Positions 51,017-64,000 of a stretch of DNA of 64,000 nucleotides are shown piece by piece. Source of the DNA: Xenorhabdus sp. IM139775 (GTDB lineage: Bacteria > Pseudomonadota > Gammaproteobacteria > Enterobacterales > Enterobacteriaceae). The stretch is taken from NCBI RefSeq assembly GCF_028598745.1, contig NZ_JAQRFK010000007.1, positions 19,228 to 83,227 of the forward strand. Reading direction: 5' to 3'. Both the position numbers and the translations under genes were made by a program. Numbering within the stretch: the first letter of the stretch is position 1; each line of letters starts with the position of its first letter. The notes beneath the pieces were generated by a model that saw only the letters and a program-made list of their open reading frames with translations, was not told where the DNA came from and made no database searches.

Positions 51017-51157
51017 TCAGGTCGGCGGTTGCCAATTAAGCAACCGTTGGGTAAATCGTTCCAACCAGTGTGCTATCTCCGCATCGTGGAAATAAAGGAA
51101 TACCGCGAGGATGAGGATAGCAAGACCGAGTATTACCAGAGCAAAAATATTATTCAT
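51017..51157 (-). CDS. 46-residue membrane protein, unknown
   Basis: Reads MNNIFALVILGLAILI and continues hydrophobic to LYFHD, then an amphipathic charged tail (EIAHWLERFTQRLLNW) and QPPT. AGGCGA lies before the ATG at 51157. One membrane helix plus a membrane-surface helix is typical of real small membrane proteins. It lies between gnd and yeaK in a gap that would otherwise be empty. No family recognised. Confidence 0.5.
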   Translation of the reverse strand: MNNIFALVILGLAILILAVFLYFHDAEIAHWLERFTQRLLNWQPPT

Positions 51158-51221
51158 ATAATAATCGCCTATTTTCGTCTGGTTAAATTATAGCAAAATG
51201 TAAATTTTATTTACGTTATCT

Positions 51222-51716
51222 TCAATCGGTTATTTTCCGAAAAGCCACTAATTCTGGCATCGCAATGCGGCGGTAATCCTCCGTGTGCAGAATAATCGAA
51301 CGTTCCAGACTGCCTGCATTAAATGCCAGTTCGTCATAGCGTTCGAACAAAAGCGGATCAGCAACCAACTTGAGTTCCGGGTGAAAACTAAATGGTGGAA
51401 TAGCCCCAAAAACACAGCGAGTTAATTCAGAAACTTCTTTGGGGCTTGCCAGAGATGCCCGGCTTCCTCCCACCTGTCTGGCGAGAGTGGCAAGATCGGC
51501 CTGTTGGTCAGCGGGCAAAACAGCCAGAACATACTGCCGATAACCTTTTCCTTTCACATGACAAACCAGCCCCTTAGCACCTTGTCCCAGATGGGTTCCC
51601 CGTATTTTTGCCACGTCTTCTGACCGGCCGCCGGTCGCGTGTTCCATCACCCGGTAGCGGGCGTCATGAGTGTCTAATAAGGCAGTGAGGCGCTCAAAAA
51701 TATCGTCTTTTAGCAA
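51222..51716 (-). CDS. yeaK: YbaK-domain aminoacyl-tRNA editing protein YeaK
   Basis: 164-residue protein of the YbaK/ProXp superfamily of free-standing deacylases that hydrolyse mischarged tRNA. GQGAKGLVCHVKG, QYVLAVLPADQQADL, GGSRASLASPKEVSELT and GAIPPFSFHP closely match E. coli YeaK. The start appears to be TTG at 51716, five bases after AGGAGA; no ATG lies near. Solitary gene upstream of divergent yiaY. Confidence 0.9.
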   Translation of the reverse strand: MLKDDIFERLTALLDTHDARYRVMEHATGGRSEDVAKIRGTHLGQGAKGLVCHVKGKGYRQYVLAVLPADQQADLATLARQVGGSRASLASPKEVSELTRCVFGAIPPFSFHPELKLVADPLLFERYDELAFNAGSLERSIILHTEDYRRIAMPELVAFRKITD

Positions 51717-51884
51717 AATGTTCTCCTGTATAAACTCAAAGGAAAAATTGATACCTATTTTTTCCGGCTTACATCAATAATTATTGATTTTGGTCAAATT
51801 TACTGGGTTAGATAAGTGTCACACTGTAATTCAATTTATGACATTGAGATTTGAAATACTTCAGTAAAAACTAAGGAGTTTCAA

Positions 51885-53036
51885 ATGGCAGCATCAACTT
51901 TCTTTATCCCGCCAGTGAATAAAATCGGCATGGGGTGCATGACTGAAGCCGTCGAATTAATGAAAGATTATGGCTACAGACAGGCTTTGATTGTCACTGA
52001 TCGCGTGTTAAACGAGATTGGTGTTGTTGGACAAGTTCAGTCTTTGCTGGCGGATGTTGGGATAAAAAGTGCCATTTATGCTGGCACAAATCCGAACCCC
52101 ACAACGGTGAATGTTGAAGAAGGTTTGGCGATTCTGCACCAGCACCATTGTGACTGTGTGATCTCTTTAGGGGGCGGTTCACCGCATGACTGTGCAAAAG
52201 GTATTGCACTGGTTGCCGCTAATGGCGGAGACATTCGTGATTATGAAGGTGTTGATCGTTCAGCTAAACCGCAGCTACCTTTGATTGCCATCAATACCAC
52301 CGCGGGAACCGCTTCTGAAATGACCCGCTTCTGTATTATTACGGATATTGAACGTCATATCAAAATGGCCATTGTGGATAAAAATGTGACACCTATTTTG
52401 TCAGTCAATGATTCAGCATTGATGGCCGGGATGCCAAAAGGATTGACTGCTGCAACAGGGATGGACGCATTGACTCATGCTATTGAGGCTTATGTTTCCA
52501 CGGCGGCAAATCCTATTACTGATGCTTGTGCGCTGAAAGCCGTGACCATGATTAGCCATTATTTACGCCGTGCGGTTGCAGATGGCAATGATATGGAAGC
52601 ACGTGAGAATATGGCTTATGCCCAGTTCTTGGCCGGGATGGCATTCAATAACGCATCTTTGGGGTATGTCCATGCGATGGCCCACCAATTAGGTGGATTT
52701 TATGATTTGCCGCATGGTGTCTGTAATGCGGTTTTACTGCCACATGTACAGAGATTCAATGCGAAAGTTGCTGCTGCACGCCTGAAAGAGATAGCGGCGG
52801 CGATGGGCGTTGAGGTGGGTGCCTTAAACGATGTACAAGGTGCTGAAGCCTGTATTGATGCAATCAGTGAATTGGCAAAAGATGTCAATATCCCGGCAGG
52901 TTTGTCTGAGTTGAATGTCAGACAGGAAGATTTGCCAATATTGGCGACCAATGCGTTAAAAGATGCTTGTGGATTCACTAACCCGATTCAGGCATCGCAT
53001 GAAGAAATCATTGCTATCTTTAAGTCAGCAATGTAA
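51885..53036 (+). CDS. yiaY: Iron-containing alcohol dehydrogenase YiaY
   Basis: 383 residues, the same length as E. coli YiaY, with very high similarity. NAD-binding [13 protein letters not shown], metal-binding ALTHAIEAY and the distal His ligands in [13 protein letters not shown] and LPHGVCNAV are all present. Group III Fe-dependent alcohol dehydrogenase; alcohol or L-threonine has been proposed as substrate. Its gene location differs from E. coli, where it sits elsewhere. Confidence 0.94.
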   Translation: MAASTFFIPPVNKIGMGCMTEAVELMKDYGYRQALIVTDRVLNEIGVVGQVQSLLADVGIKSAIYAGTNPNPTTVNVEEGLAILHQHHCDCVISLGGGSPHDCAKGIALVAANGGDIRDYEGVDRSAKPQLPLIAINTTAGTASEMTRFCIITDIERHIKMAIVDKNVTPILSVNDSALMAGMPKGLTAATGMDALTHAIEAYVSTAANPITDACALKAVTMISHYLRRAVADGNDMEARENMAYAQFLAGMAFNNASLGYVHAMAHQLGGFYDLPHGVCNAVLLPHVQRFNAKVAAARLKEIAAAMGVEVGALNDVQGAEACIDAISELAKDVNIPAGLSELNVRQEDLPILATNALKDACGFTNPIQASHEEIIAIFKSAM

Positions 53037-53077
53037 CGCCTGACAAGTCACTCTTGACATAGTAATAGCGTATTTTC

Positions 53078-53106
53078 AAAAGCGTACAGACAGGCTCTGC
53101 TTTTTT
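53078..53106. terminator. Probable terminator between yiaY and arsR
   Basis: AAAAGC / GCTTTT closing stem with further internal pairing (AGAC, AGGCTCT region) and a T run after it on the plus strand, in the convergent gap. Confidence 0.5.
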
Positions 53107-53177
53107 ATGTTAGCTGTGATCTTATGCTGTACACTTAATGAGAATAGTATTTTCTGCTATCCCTATTCTGTTTTATG

Positions 53178-53528
53178 TCATCTGCATGATTGTTTGGTGA
53201 AAGGTTGTTCAGTTGCAGATTGCCCGGTGCAATTTGCAACCGAAACCCCCACACAACACTCTTCTTGCAAGAAGTTGATCAAATTTTCCAAGTGCTGATA
53301 TTCAGGTATACACACGATAGTACGGCTGTGCTTATCTTGACGAATTAGCCCAACTCTTACCATGCGGGTGAGATGATGTGATAGCGTTGAAGCCGGAATA
53401 CCTAAGGCTTTCTGAATTTCCCCGACAGAAACCCCTTGATGACCTGCCTTAATTAAAAATCGAAATATCGATAATCGATGAATATTCCCCAACTCAGCCA
53501 GACTTGCAGCGACTTCTTCGTGTTTCAT
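53178..53528 (-). CDS. ArsR-family metalloregulator
   Basis: 116-residue winged-helix repressor: LGNIHRLSIFRFLIKAG, then the recognition helix region STLSHHLTRMVRVGLI and wing residues. The usual N-terminal recognition ELCVC is absent. Instead cysteines cluster after the DNA domain (EECCVG, then NC, and a Cys near the C-terminus), suggesting a variant metal or arsenite site. It faces the permease-arsM genes across a 127-base gap with two matching operator elements, so it probably represses both sides. Confidence 0.88.
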   Translation of the reverse strand: MKHEEVAASLAELGNIHRLSIFRFLIKAGHQGVSVGEIQKALGIPASTLSHHLTRMVRVGLIRQDKHSRTIVCIPEYQHLENLINFLQEECCVGVSVANCTGQSATEQPFTKQSCR

Positions 53529-53546
53529 ATGTGTCTCCCAGTAAAA

Positions 53547-53567
53547 TATCTATATTTCTAGAAATAT
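53547..53567 (-). promoter_or_regulatory. ArsR operator, arsR side
   Basis: Contains the 16-base perfect palindrome ATATTTCTAGAAATAT (53552-53567). On the minus strand it includes the 14-mer CTAGAAATATAGAT, repeated exactly on the plus strand at 53627-53640. It lies 19 bases before the arsR start. Confidence 0.65.
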
Positions 53568-53577
53568 TAAAATGCTC

Positions 53578-53607
53578 TTGACAGGAATTGCAATGGCAAT
53601 CTAATAT
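53578..53607 (+). promoter_or_regulatory. Promoter of the permease-arsM operon
   Basis: TTGACA (53578-53583) and TAATAT (53602-53607) with an 18-base spacer. The likely transcription start is near 53614, just before the second operator half-site. Confidence 0.65.
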
Positions 53608-53626
53608 CTTTTATATTTCCATATTA

Positions 53627-53640
53627 CTAGAAATATAGAT
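53627..53640 (+). promoter_or_regulatory. ArsR operator, permease side
   Basis: CTAGAAATATAGAT, identical to the 14-mer found inverted at the arsR side. With ATATTTC upstream (53613-53619) it forms a second, spaced palindrome. Located just downstream of the predicted start of transcription and before the GGAG ribosome site. Confidence 0.6.
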
Positions 53641-53655
53641 CATTGGAGAACTGAA

Positions 53656-54660
53656 ATGTCTTCCCAATTACAAGAAACCCTCAACATGTTTACTTTGCTT
53701 GCCATAGAGTTATCAGCTTTGTTTATTGGCATTAGCTTGCTGGTAGGTATTCTCCAGCGACATATATCTCCAGCCAAAGTAGAAGCCTTACTAAGCGCTA
53801 ACCGGAAAAGAGGTTATTTTCTGGCGGCCGCCCTCGGATCTATCACGCCTTTTTGCAGTTGTTCGACTATCCCCATGTTGAAAGGGCTAATTCGTGCCAG
53901 AGCCGGTTTTGGTCCAATGATGGTATTTTTATTTTCTTCCCCTTTGTTGAATCCCATCATTGTTGTTTTGCTGGTCGTTACTTTTGGCCCAACGTTGACC
54001 GCGATTTATGTCCTATCGGCTCTTTTAGTCTCACTCGGTGCCGGATGGTTGCTGCAAGTTTTGGGATTTGAACGTTATATCCGCCGCGAAGAAGCGCCTA
54101 ATTGCGGAACCGCCGGGAGTTGTTGTGACGTTAAGCCAGCTATATCAAATAGTTGTGAATCAACAGCAACTTCCTGTTGTTCTGCTACCCAAATAGCCTC
54201 GCAACCTGCAAGTTGTTGCGACAGCCGATCTGCCAAAGTTGATCGCCCAACAAGCAGGTATAACGGTCTGTGGCAAGAAGTTTGGTCAGATTTTAAGGGG
54301 GTGCTGCCTTATTTATTTATCGGTATCGCAATCGGCAGTGTGATCTATGGCTATGTACCGACGAACCTGCTTGAGCGATATGCCGGTTCAGATAATCCAT
54401 TTGCTATTCCGGTTGCTGCTGTTATTGGTGTCCCGCTATATATTCGCGCTGAAGCCTTGATACCGCTTTCTGCGGCCTTGATGGCGAAAGGGGTCAGCGC
54501 CGGAGCGATTCTGGCGTTAATTATCGGCAGTGCGGGTGCCAGCCTGACTGAGCTAATTTTATTGCGTTCCCTGTTTACACTTAAGCTCTTAGTGGCCTTT
54601 GTCACTGTTATTTTTGTTATGGCAATAATCGCGGGTTACGCAGCTTTCCTGTTTTTCTAA
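53656..54660 (+). CDS. ArsP/SO_0444-type permease with cysteine-rich loop
   Basis: 334-residue membrane permease of the DUF318/ArsP-like family, with about eight helices in two halves. The intramembrane motif TPFCSCSTIPML (Cys67, Cys69) is typical. The loop between the halves (about residues 145-200) is unusual: eight cysteines within 39 residues, six of them as three CC pairs (C150, C156-157, C167, C174-175, C187-188), suggesting a metal(loid)-handling module. Relatives export organoarsenicals or have been called Cu/Zn efflux proteins. Context with ArsM favours methylated arsenic. Followed by arsM after 66 bases. Confidence 0.85.
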   Translation: MSSQLQETLNMFTLLAIELSALFIGISLLVGILQRHISPAKVEALLSANRKRGYFLAAALGSITPFCSCSTIPMLKGLIRARAGFGPMMVFLFSSPLLNPIIVVLLVVTFGPTLTAIYVLSALLVSLGAGWLLQVLGFERYIRREEAPNCGTAGSCCDVKPAISNSCESTATSCCSATQIASQPASCCDSRSAKVDRPTSRYNGLWQEVWSDFKGVLPYLFIGIAIGSVIYGYVPTNLLERYAGSDNPFAIPVAAVIGVPLYIRAEALIPLSAALMAKGVSAGAILALIIGSAGASLTELILLRSLFTLKLLVAFVTVIFVMAIIAGYAAFLFF

Positions 54661-54726
54661 ATGCTGCTCAATACCGCGTTATATTTGGTCTAAGGCAGTG
54701 GATTTTATTAGAATTGGAGTAATAAA

Positions 54727-55815
54727 GTGATGAAAACCAAAGCACAAAAATCGTCTCAGCGAATTGAAGAGATACAGCATTACTACGGTACAACGCTTTC
54801 AAATAAGGACGATTTACGCACCAATATTTGTACTGTAGATGAGGCACCTTCTACTGAGATCAAAGCCATACTAAAAACAGTCCATCCAGATGTACAGCAA
54901 CGCTTTTATGGTTGTGGTACTCCTTTTCCTCCTTTACTGTCTGGCTTAACGGTATTGGATTTAGGCTGTGGCGGCGGGCGAGATTGTTTCATTTTATCTG
55001 AATTAGTCGGACGAGAAGGGCACGTTATTGGCGTGGATACTACGTCTGAGCAAATTGAGTTTGCCAAAGGCTACCTCGATTATCACCGAGAAGCCTATGG
55101 CTATAGCGAAAGTAATGTACAGTTTATACATGGTAATATTGAGTCCTTAGATCGACTCAACCTGCCGTCAAATAGTGTTGATGTTATCGTTTCCAATTGT
55201 GTCATTAATTTAGCTACTGCAAAGTCTGATGTACTTGCGGGAATGTATCAGTTACTCAAACCTGGGGGAGAAATTTATTTTGCCGATATTTTCTCTGATC
55301 GCAGGCTTTCACCAGAGTTGAAAAATGATCCATTGTTGGTTGGGGAGTGTATCGGTGATGCCTTGTATTACGGCGATTTCGTCCGGGTGGCACGTGATGC
55401 CGGTTTTCGGGATATCCGCATTGTTGAGAGCAGATTAAAGGCTATTGGCAACCAATCTATTGAGGAAAAACTGGGGGGTGCGAAACTGTATTCAATGACG
55501 CTCCGGTTATTCAAGATTGAGCTGGAAGATGGCTGTGAAGATTATGGTCAAGTCGCCATCTATCAAGGAAATCTCCCTGGCTCTCCTGTTCGTTTTCTTC
55601 TTGATAAAGATCATATATTTGATACAGGGAAAGCGGTGCCGGTATGCCGGAATACGGCTGATATCATTCGTAGAAGTCGGTATCATCGCTTGTTTAGTGT
55701 GATGGGTGAAGGCCACATGCACTATGGGGCTTTTAATTGTGGAACAGTCGCAAATCATTTTGTGGTTCCAACTGGAGCGACGACGATGGGGGCATCAGGG
55801 GGTTGTCGTTGCTAA
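54727..55815 (+). CDS. arsM: Arsenite S-adenosylmethionine methyltransferase ArsM
   Basis: 362-residue class I methyltransferase with SAM motif VLDLGCGGGRD. Four cysteines expected for arsenite binding and catalysis are at C35, C63, C158 and C208; spacings of 28 (first to second) and 50 (third to fourth) equal those of characterised ArsM (Cys44/72 and 174/224). Motif SNCVINLA is intact. The C-terminal third is more divergent and ends in GGCRC, giving extra thiols. The start is one of two adjacent ATGs (54727 or 54730). Product probably methylates As(III), with the neighbouring permease exporting the products. Confidence 0.88.
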   Translation: MMKTKAQKSSQRIEEIQHYYGTTLSNKDDLRTNICTVDEAPSTEIKAILKTVHPDVQQRFYGCGTPFPPLLSGLTVLDLGCGGGRDCFILSELVGREGHVIGVDTTSEQIEFAKGYLDYHREAYGYSESNVQFIHGNIESLDRLNLPSNSVDVIVSNCVINLATAKSDVLAGMYQLLKPGGEIYFADIFSDRRLSPELKNDPLLVGECIGDALYYGDFVRVARDAGFRDIRIVESRLKAIGNQSIEEKLGGAKLYSMTLRLFKIELEDGCEDYGQVAIYQGNLPGSPVRFLLDKDHIFDTGKAVPVCRNTADIIRRSRYHRLFSVMGEGHMHYGAFNCGTVANHFVVPTGATTMGASGGCRC

Positions 55816-55868
55816 AAGAGCAACAGACGGTACTGATAATCTCAACGATACCCTATCAACTGCAAGTT

Positions 55869-55927
55869 GCAGCCCGCAAGATGAGGGCTGCTTTATTATT
55901 TCCTCTCTGTCATGGGGAAATAATAAA
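55869..55927. terminator. Overlapping hairpins between arsM and hisIE
   Basis: GCAGCCC / GGGCTGC (55869-55891) followed by TTTATTATT is a terminator for arsM. Its T-rich tail is also the left arm of a second perfect stem, TTTATTATTTCC / GGAAATAATAAA (55892-55927), which could end the his operon. CTGCAA-G-TTGCAG (55860-55872) adds a further palindrome. Confidence 0.7.
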
Positions 55928-55941
55928 TGTATCTTGAAGTT

Positions 55942-56564
55942 TTACGTTGAGTGCCGTTCCCGTAATTGTTGGATGATACAACTAAAGTCGAGGTCTTGAT
56001 CTTGCAATAAGACCAGCAGGTGATAGATCAAATCGGCGGCTTCGTTGGTCAACTCTTCCCTGTCATTGACCGTCGCGGCTAACGCAGTTTCTACGCCTTC
56101 TTCGCCCACTTTCTGGGCGATACGTTTTGTTCCGCTGGCATACAAGCGGGCGGTATAGGAACTGTCCGGCGAGGCATTTTTTCGGCTGGCCAGTAATTGT
56201 TCCAATTCATAGAGAAACCCCCACTCAGTTTGTGCAGGCGCAAAACAGCTCTCGGTGCCTTTATGACAGGTCGGGCCAATCGGCTCCACCAAGGCCAGCA
56301 GCGTATCGTTATCACAATCGGGATAGAGGCCGACCAGATTCAGGAAGTGGCCTGAGCTTTCGCCTTTTGTCCATAACCGCTGTTTGGTGCGGGAGAAAAA
56401 GGTCACTTTGCCAGAATTGAGCGTGATATTCAGTGCTTCCTGATCCATGTAACCCATCATTAACACGGTGCCGGAGGTGGCATGTTGAACGATGACAGGC
56501 ATCAGGTTAGCTACTTTTTCCCAATCCAGTTGCTCAATTTCTTTCGTGGTTAATTTCCGTGCTG

Positions 56565-56571
<7 letters not shown>
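55942..56571 (-). CDS. hisI: Bifunctional phosphoribosyl-AMP cyclohydrolase/PR-ATP pyrophosphatase HisIE
   Basis: 209 residues carrying steps 2 and 3 of histidine synthesis. N-terminal cyclohydrolase domain (about 1-115) with [28 protein letters not shown] and the metal-binding DCDND / GPTCHKG; C-terminal pyrophosphatase domain (about 118-209) with [13 protein letters not shown] and [13 protein letters not shown]. Last gene of the operon, overlapping hisF by 7 bases. Confidence 0.97.
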
Positions 56572-58655
<2,084 letters not shown>

Positions 58656-58675
58656 CATGACTTCCTTTATGCCTT

Positions 58676-62183
<3,508 letters not shown>

Positions 62184-62189
62184 CAACGG

Positions 62190-63089
62190 TCACTCCATCA
62201 TTTTTTCAATTGGCAGAACCAGAATGGAACTGGCACCTAATGCCTTGAGTTTTTCCATCGTTTCCCAGAACAGGGTTTCACTACTGACCATGTGCATGGC
62301 GACGCGATTTTGTGCACCTGCCAGTGGCAAGATGGTGGGGCGCTCAGCCCCCGGCAGCAGGGAGATAATCTCTTCCAGTTTGTCGCTGGGCGCATGAAGC
62401 ATGATGTATTTGGATTCTCGCGCCAGAATGACGCCATGAATGCGGAGCATCAATTTGTCAATAAGCTGTTGTTTGGCTTCCGGCATTTCGCCATCACGCT
62501 GGATCAAACAGGCTCTTGAGCGGTAAATCACTTCAACTTCCCGCAAGCCATTGGCTTCCAATGTGGCACCTGTTGAAACTAAATCACAGATAGCGTCTGC
62601 AAGCCCTGCACGGGGGGCAACTTCAACGGAACCATTGAGAAGACAAGATTTGAAGTGGATGCCTTGTTGGTCTAAATAACGTTTCAATAAGTGCGGGTAT
62701 GAGGTTGCAATGCGGGAATCTTGCAGACATGCCACGCCGGTATAATCGCAATCTAAAGGTGTTGCCAGGGAAAGCCGGCAGTCACCAAAATCGAGGCGGC
62801 GCAATGTCAGATAGCGGGGATCTTCTCCTTGTGCCCGGCGCGTCAATGATTCTTCTTCAAGGACGTTTTCCCCAATAATGCCCAGATCGACAACACTATC
62901 CATCACAAGGCCCGGAATATCATCGTCGCGGACACGCAGAATATCGATAGGCATATTTTCAGCAAAGGCGATCAGGCGCTGTTGCTGTAAATTAATTTTG
63001 ATGCCGCAGCGCGCCAGTAACGTTCTGGAGTCATCACTCAGACGGCCTGATTTTTGAATGGCGATGCGTAAGCGTGTTTTATCTAGCAT
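62190..63089 (-). CDS. hisG: ATP phosphoribosyltransferase HisG
   Basis: 299 residues, same as E. coli HisG: the long-form, hexameric enzyme starting histidine synthesis, feedback-inhibited by histidine through its C-terminal ACT-like domain. [28 protein letters not shown] and [14 protein letters not shown] are conserved. First structural gene after the attenuator. Confidence 0.97.
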   Translation of the reverse strand: MLDKTRLRIAIQKSGRLSDDSRTLLARCGIKINLQQQRLIAFAENMPIDILRVRDDDIPGLVMDSVVDLGIIGENVLEEESLTRRAQGEDPRYLTLRRLDFGDCRLSLATPLDCDYTGVACLQDSRIATSYPHLLKRYLDQQGIHFKSCLLNGSVEVAPRAGLADAICDLVSTGATLEANGLREVEVIYRSRACLIQRDGEMPEAKQQLIDKLMLRIHGVILARESKYIMLHAPSDKLEEIISLLPGAERPTILPLAGAQNRVAMHMVSSETLFWETMEKLKALGASSILVLPIEKMME

Positions 63090-63147
63090 GTTGTGTTTTA
63101 CCCTATATCAAGATTCAGTCAGTAATTAATTCGTAGATATCAGAAAC

Positions 63148-63179
63148 AAAAAACCCCCGGAAAATCTTCCGAGGGTTTT
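63148..63179 (-). promoter_or_regulatory. his operon attenuator (terminator arm)
   Basis: On the minus strand AAAACCCTCGGAA pairs with TTCCGGGGGTTTT (one wobble) around GATT, followed by a run of T. It lies between hisL and hisG. Competing stems upstream (GGAAGAC / GTCTTCC near 63198-63215) fit the pause and antiterminator arms. Ribosome stalling on His codons should prevent this stem. Confidence 0.9.
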
Positions 63180-63241
63180 CATCGTATTCATGCCACCGGA
63201 AGACGGGTCAAATGTCTTCCAGCACACAGCAGCCTGAAAGA

Positions 63242-63289
63242 CTAGTCAGGATGATGGTGATGATGATGGTTAAATTGAATACGGTTCAT
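63242..63289 (-). CDS. hisL: his operon leader peptide HisL
   Basis: 15-residue peptide MNRIQFNHHHHHHPD with six consecutive His codons, read by the ribosome to sense charged tRNA-His. E. coli HisL has seven. Its position before the attenuator and hisG makes the call firm. Confidence 0.95.
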   Translation of the reverse strand: MNRIQFNHHHHHHPD

Positions 63290-63535
63290 ATGCGCGTTCT
63301 CTATCTGTATTTGGTTCAGGCTATTTTCTATACAAAACTGCTTTATACAAGGATATGCTGTACTGAATGATGACTGTACGTAACTTTATAAACGTTATAT
63401 TTGTGACTAAGGATTGGTTGCTCGCTGTTTAACCTATACGATTTTGTGTATAAAAAGCAAACTTTTTTTAAGAAAAGACGTTTATTTTATATTAATGTAT
63501 TGTTTTTAAGTAGCATTGCGCTTCGGGGGATCACG

Positions 63536-64000
63536 GTGAAAAAAATTTCCATTATTGGACTGGGTTGGTTAGGAATGCCATTGGCACAAGCACTGCAACG
63601 CGGGGGGATGCAGGTCGTTGGTAGTAAAACTACACCAGATGGTGTTGAAGCGGCTTGTATGTGCGGGGTGGATTGTTACCTATTGAACTTGGCTCCTCAG
63701 ATTATTTGCGATGCAGATGATCTTGATCAACTGATGTTGGTTGATGTGTTGGTTCTGGCATTGCCGGTTAGTGGTGTGGCCGGAGGTGGGAAGGAATATG
63801 TTAAAGCAGTGCAACTGGTTGTTGACACGGCACTTTCTTATTCGGTTCCGCGGATTATTTTTACCAGTTCTACTTCAGTTTATGGTTCGTCTGTTGGCTG
63901 TCTCAATGAAGATGATCCATTGTACCCCGCAACTGAATCGGCCAAGGCGCTACTTGAGTTGGAAAACTGGCTGCATCAACTGCCCAATACGTCGGTCGAT
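63536..64000 (+). CDS. yeeZ: NAD(P)-binding SDR-family protein YeeZ, 5' part
   Basis: First 155 residues of a protein cut by the window edge. It starts at GTG 63536 with GGGGGA upstream. Rossmann motif IIGLGWLGMPLAQAL, then VGSKTTPDGVEAA and IIFTSSTSVYG match E. coli YeeZ, an uncharacterised epimerase-like dehydrogenase. Divergent from the his operon, as in E. coli; the gap 63290-63535 must hold the his and yeeZ promoters. Confidence 0.92.
   Translation, partial: MKKISIIGLGWLGMPLAQALQRGGMQVVGSKTTPDGVEAACMCGVDCYLLNLAPQIICDADDLDQLMLVDVLVLALPVSGVAGGGKEYVKAVQLVVDTALSYSVPRIIFTSSTSVYGSSVGCLNEDDPLYPATESAKALLELENWLHQLPNTSVD

Overview
The window looks like chromosomal DNA of an entomopathogenic member of the Morganellaceae, most likely Xenorhabdus or a close relative such as Photorhabdus. 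This rests on three things: housekeeping proteins that closely resemble their Escherichia coli counterparts, a moderate-to-low GC backbone with very AT-rich gaps, and a GC-rich TccC/Rhs-type toxin gene. Genus is an inference; no rRNA or tRNA gene was seen.

The backbone follows E. coli gene order with accessory patches. Bases 1-10468 hold the ybhL 3' end, the YbhGFSR ABC exporter operon with its regulator cecR, and rhlE-dusC. A patch at 510-1713 carries an unknown protein with a Cys-His-Asp triad and a TetR remnant. Bases 10469-17600 are a toxin island: a broken gene of unknown family, then a 5.1 kb Rhs/TccC gene with one frameshift and an AT-rich C-terminal domain that looks swapped in. Bases 17609-28205 hold a YeaQ/GlsB-type protein, sseA, dinG, two tandem cysteine-patterned secreted peptides, a short PhnA protein, dps, rhtA, a GNAT acetyltransferase, a Gfo/Idh/MocA oxidoreductase and the ABC-F protein ybiT. 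Bases 28277-41248 hold moeB, moeA, an MFS transporter, folE-yeiB, sanA, maeA, cdd-yohK-yohJ and metG.

Bases 41429-51716 hold apbC, a DUF3829 lipoprotein, udk-dcd-asmA, yegH, gnd, a 46-residue membrane protein and yeaK. Then come yiaY and a divergent arsenic-type module: an ArsR regulator facing a cysteine-rich ArsP-like permease and an ArsM-type methyltransferase, with a shared 14-base operator half-site. Bases 55942-63289 are the complete histidine operon hisLGDCBHAF(IE) on the minus strand with its His-codon leader and attenuator, and yeeZ runs off the right edge.

Cooperating sets: CecR probably controls both ybhGFSR and rhlE; the eight his genes are translationally coupled and attenuated together; arsR-permease-arsM form a detoxification unit; moeA/moeB serve molybdenum cofactor synthesis; cdd and udk serve pyrimidine salvage. 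Least explained are the C-H-D protein (510-1193), the two broken toxin-island genes, the Rhs C-terminal domain with a possibly truncated immunity gene, and the paired peptides at 21769-22188.
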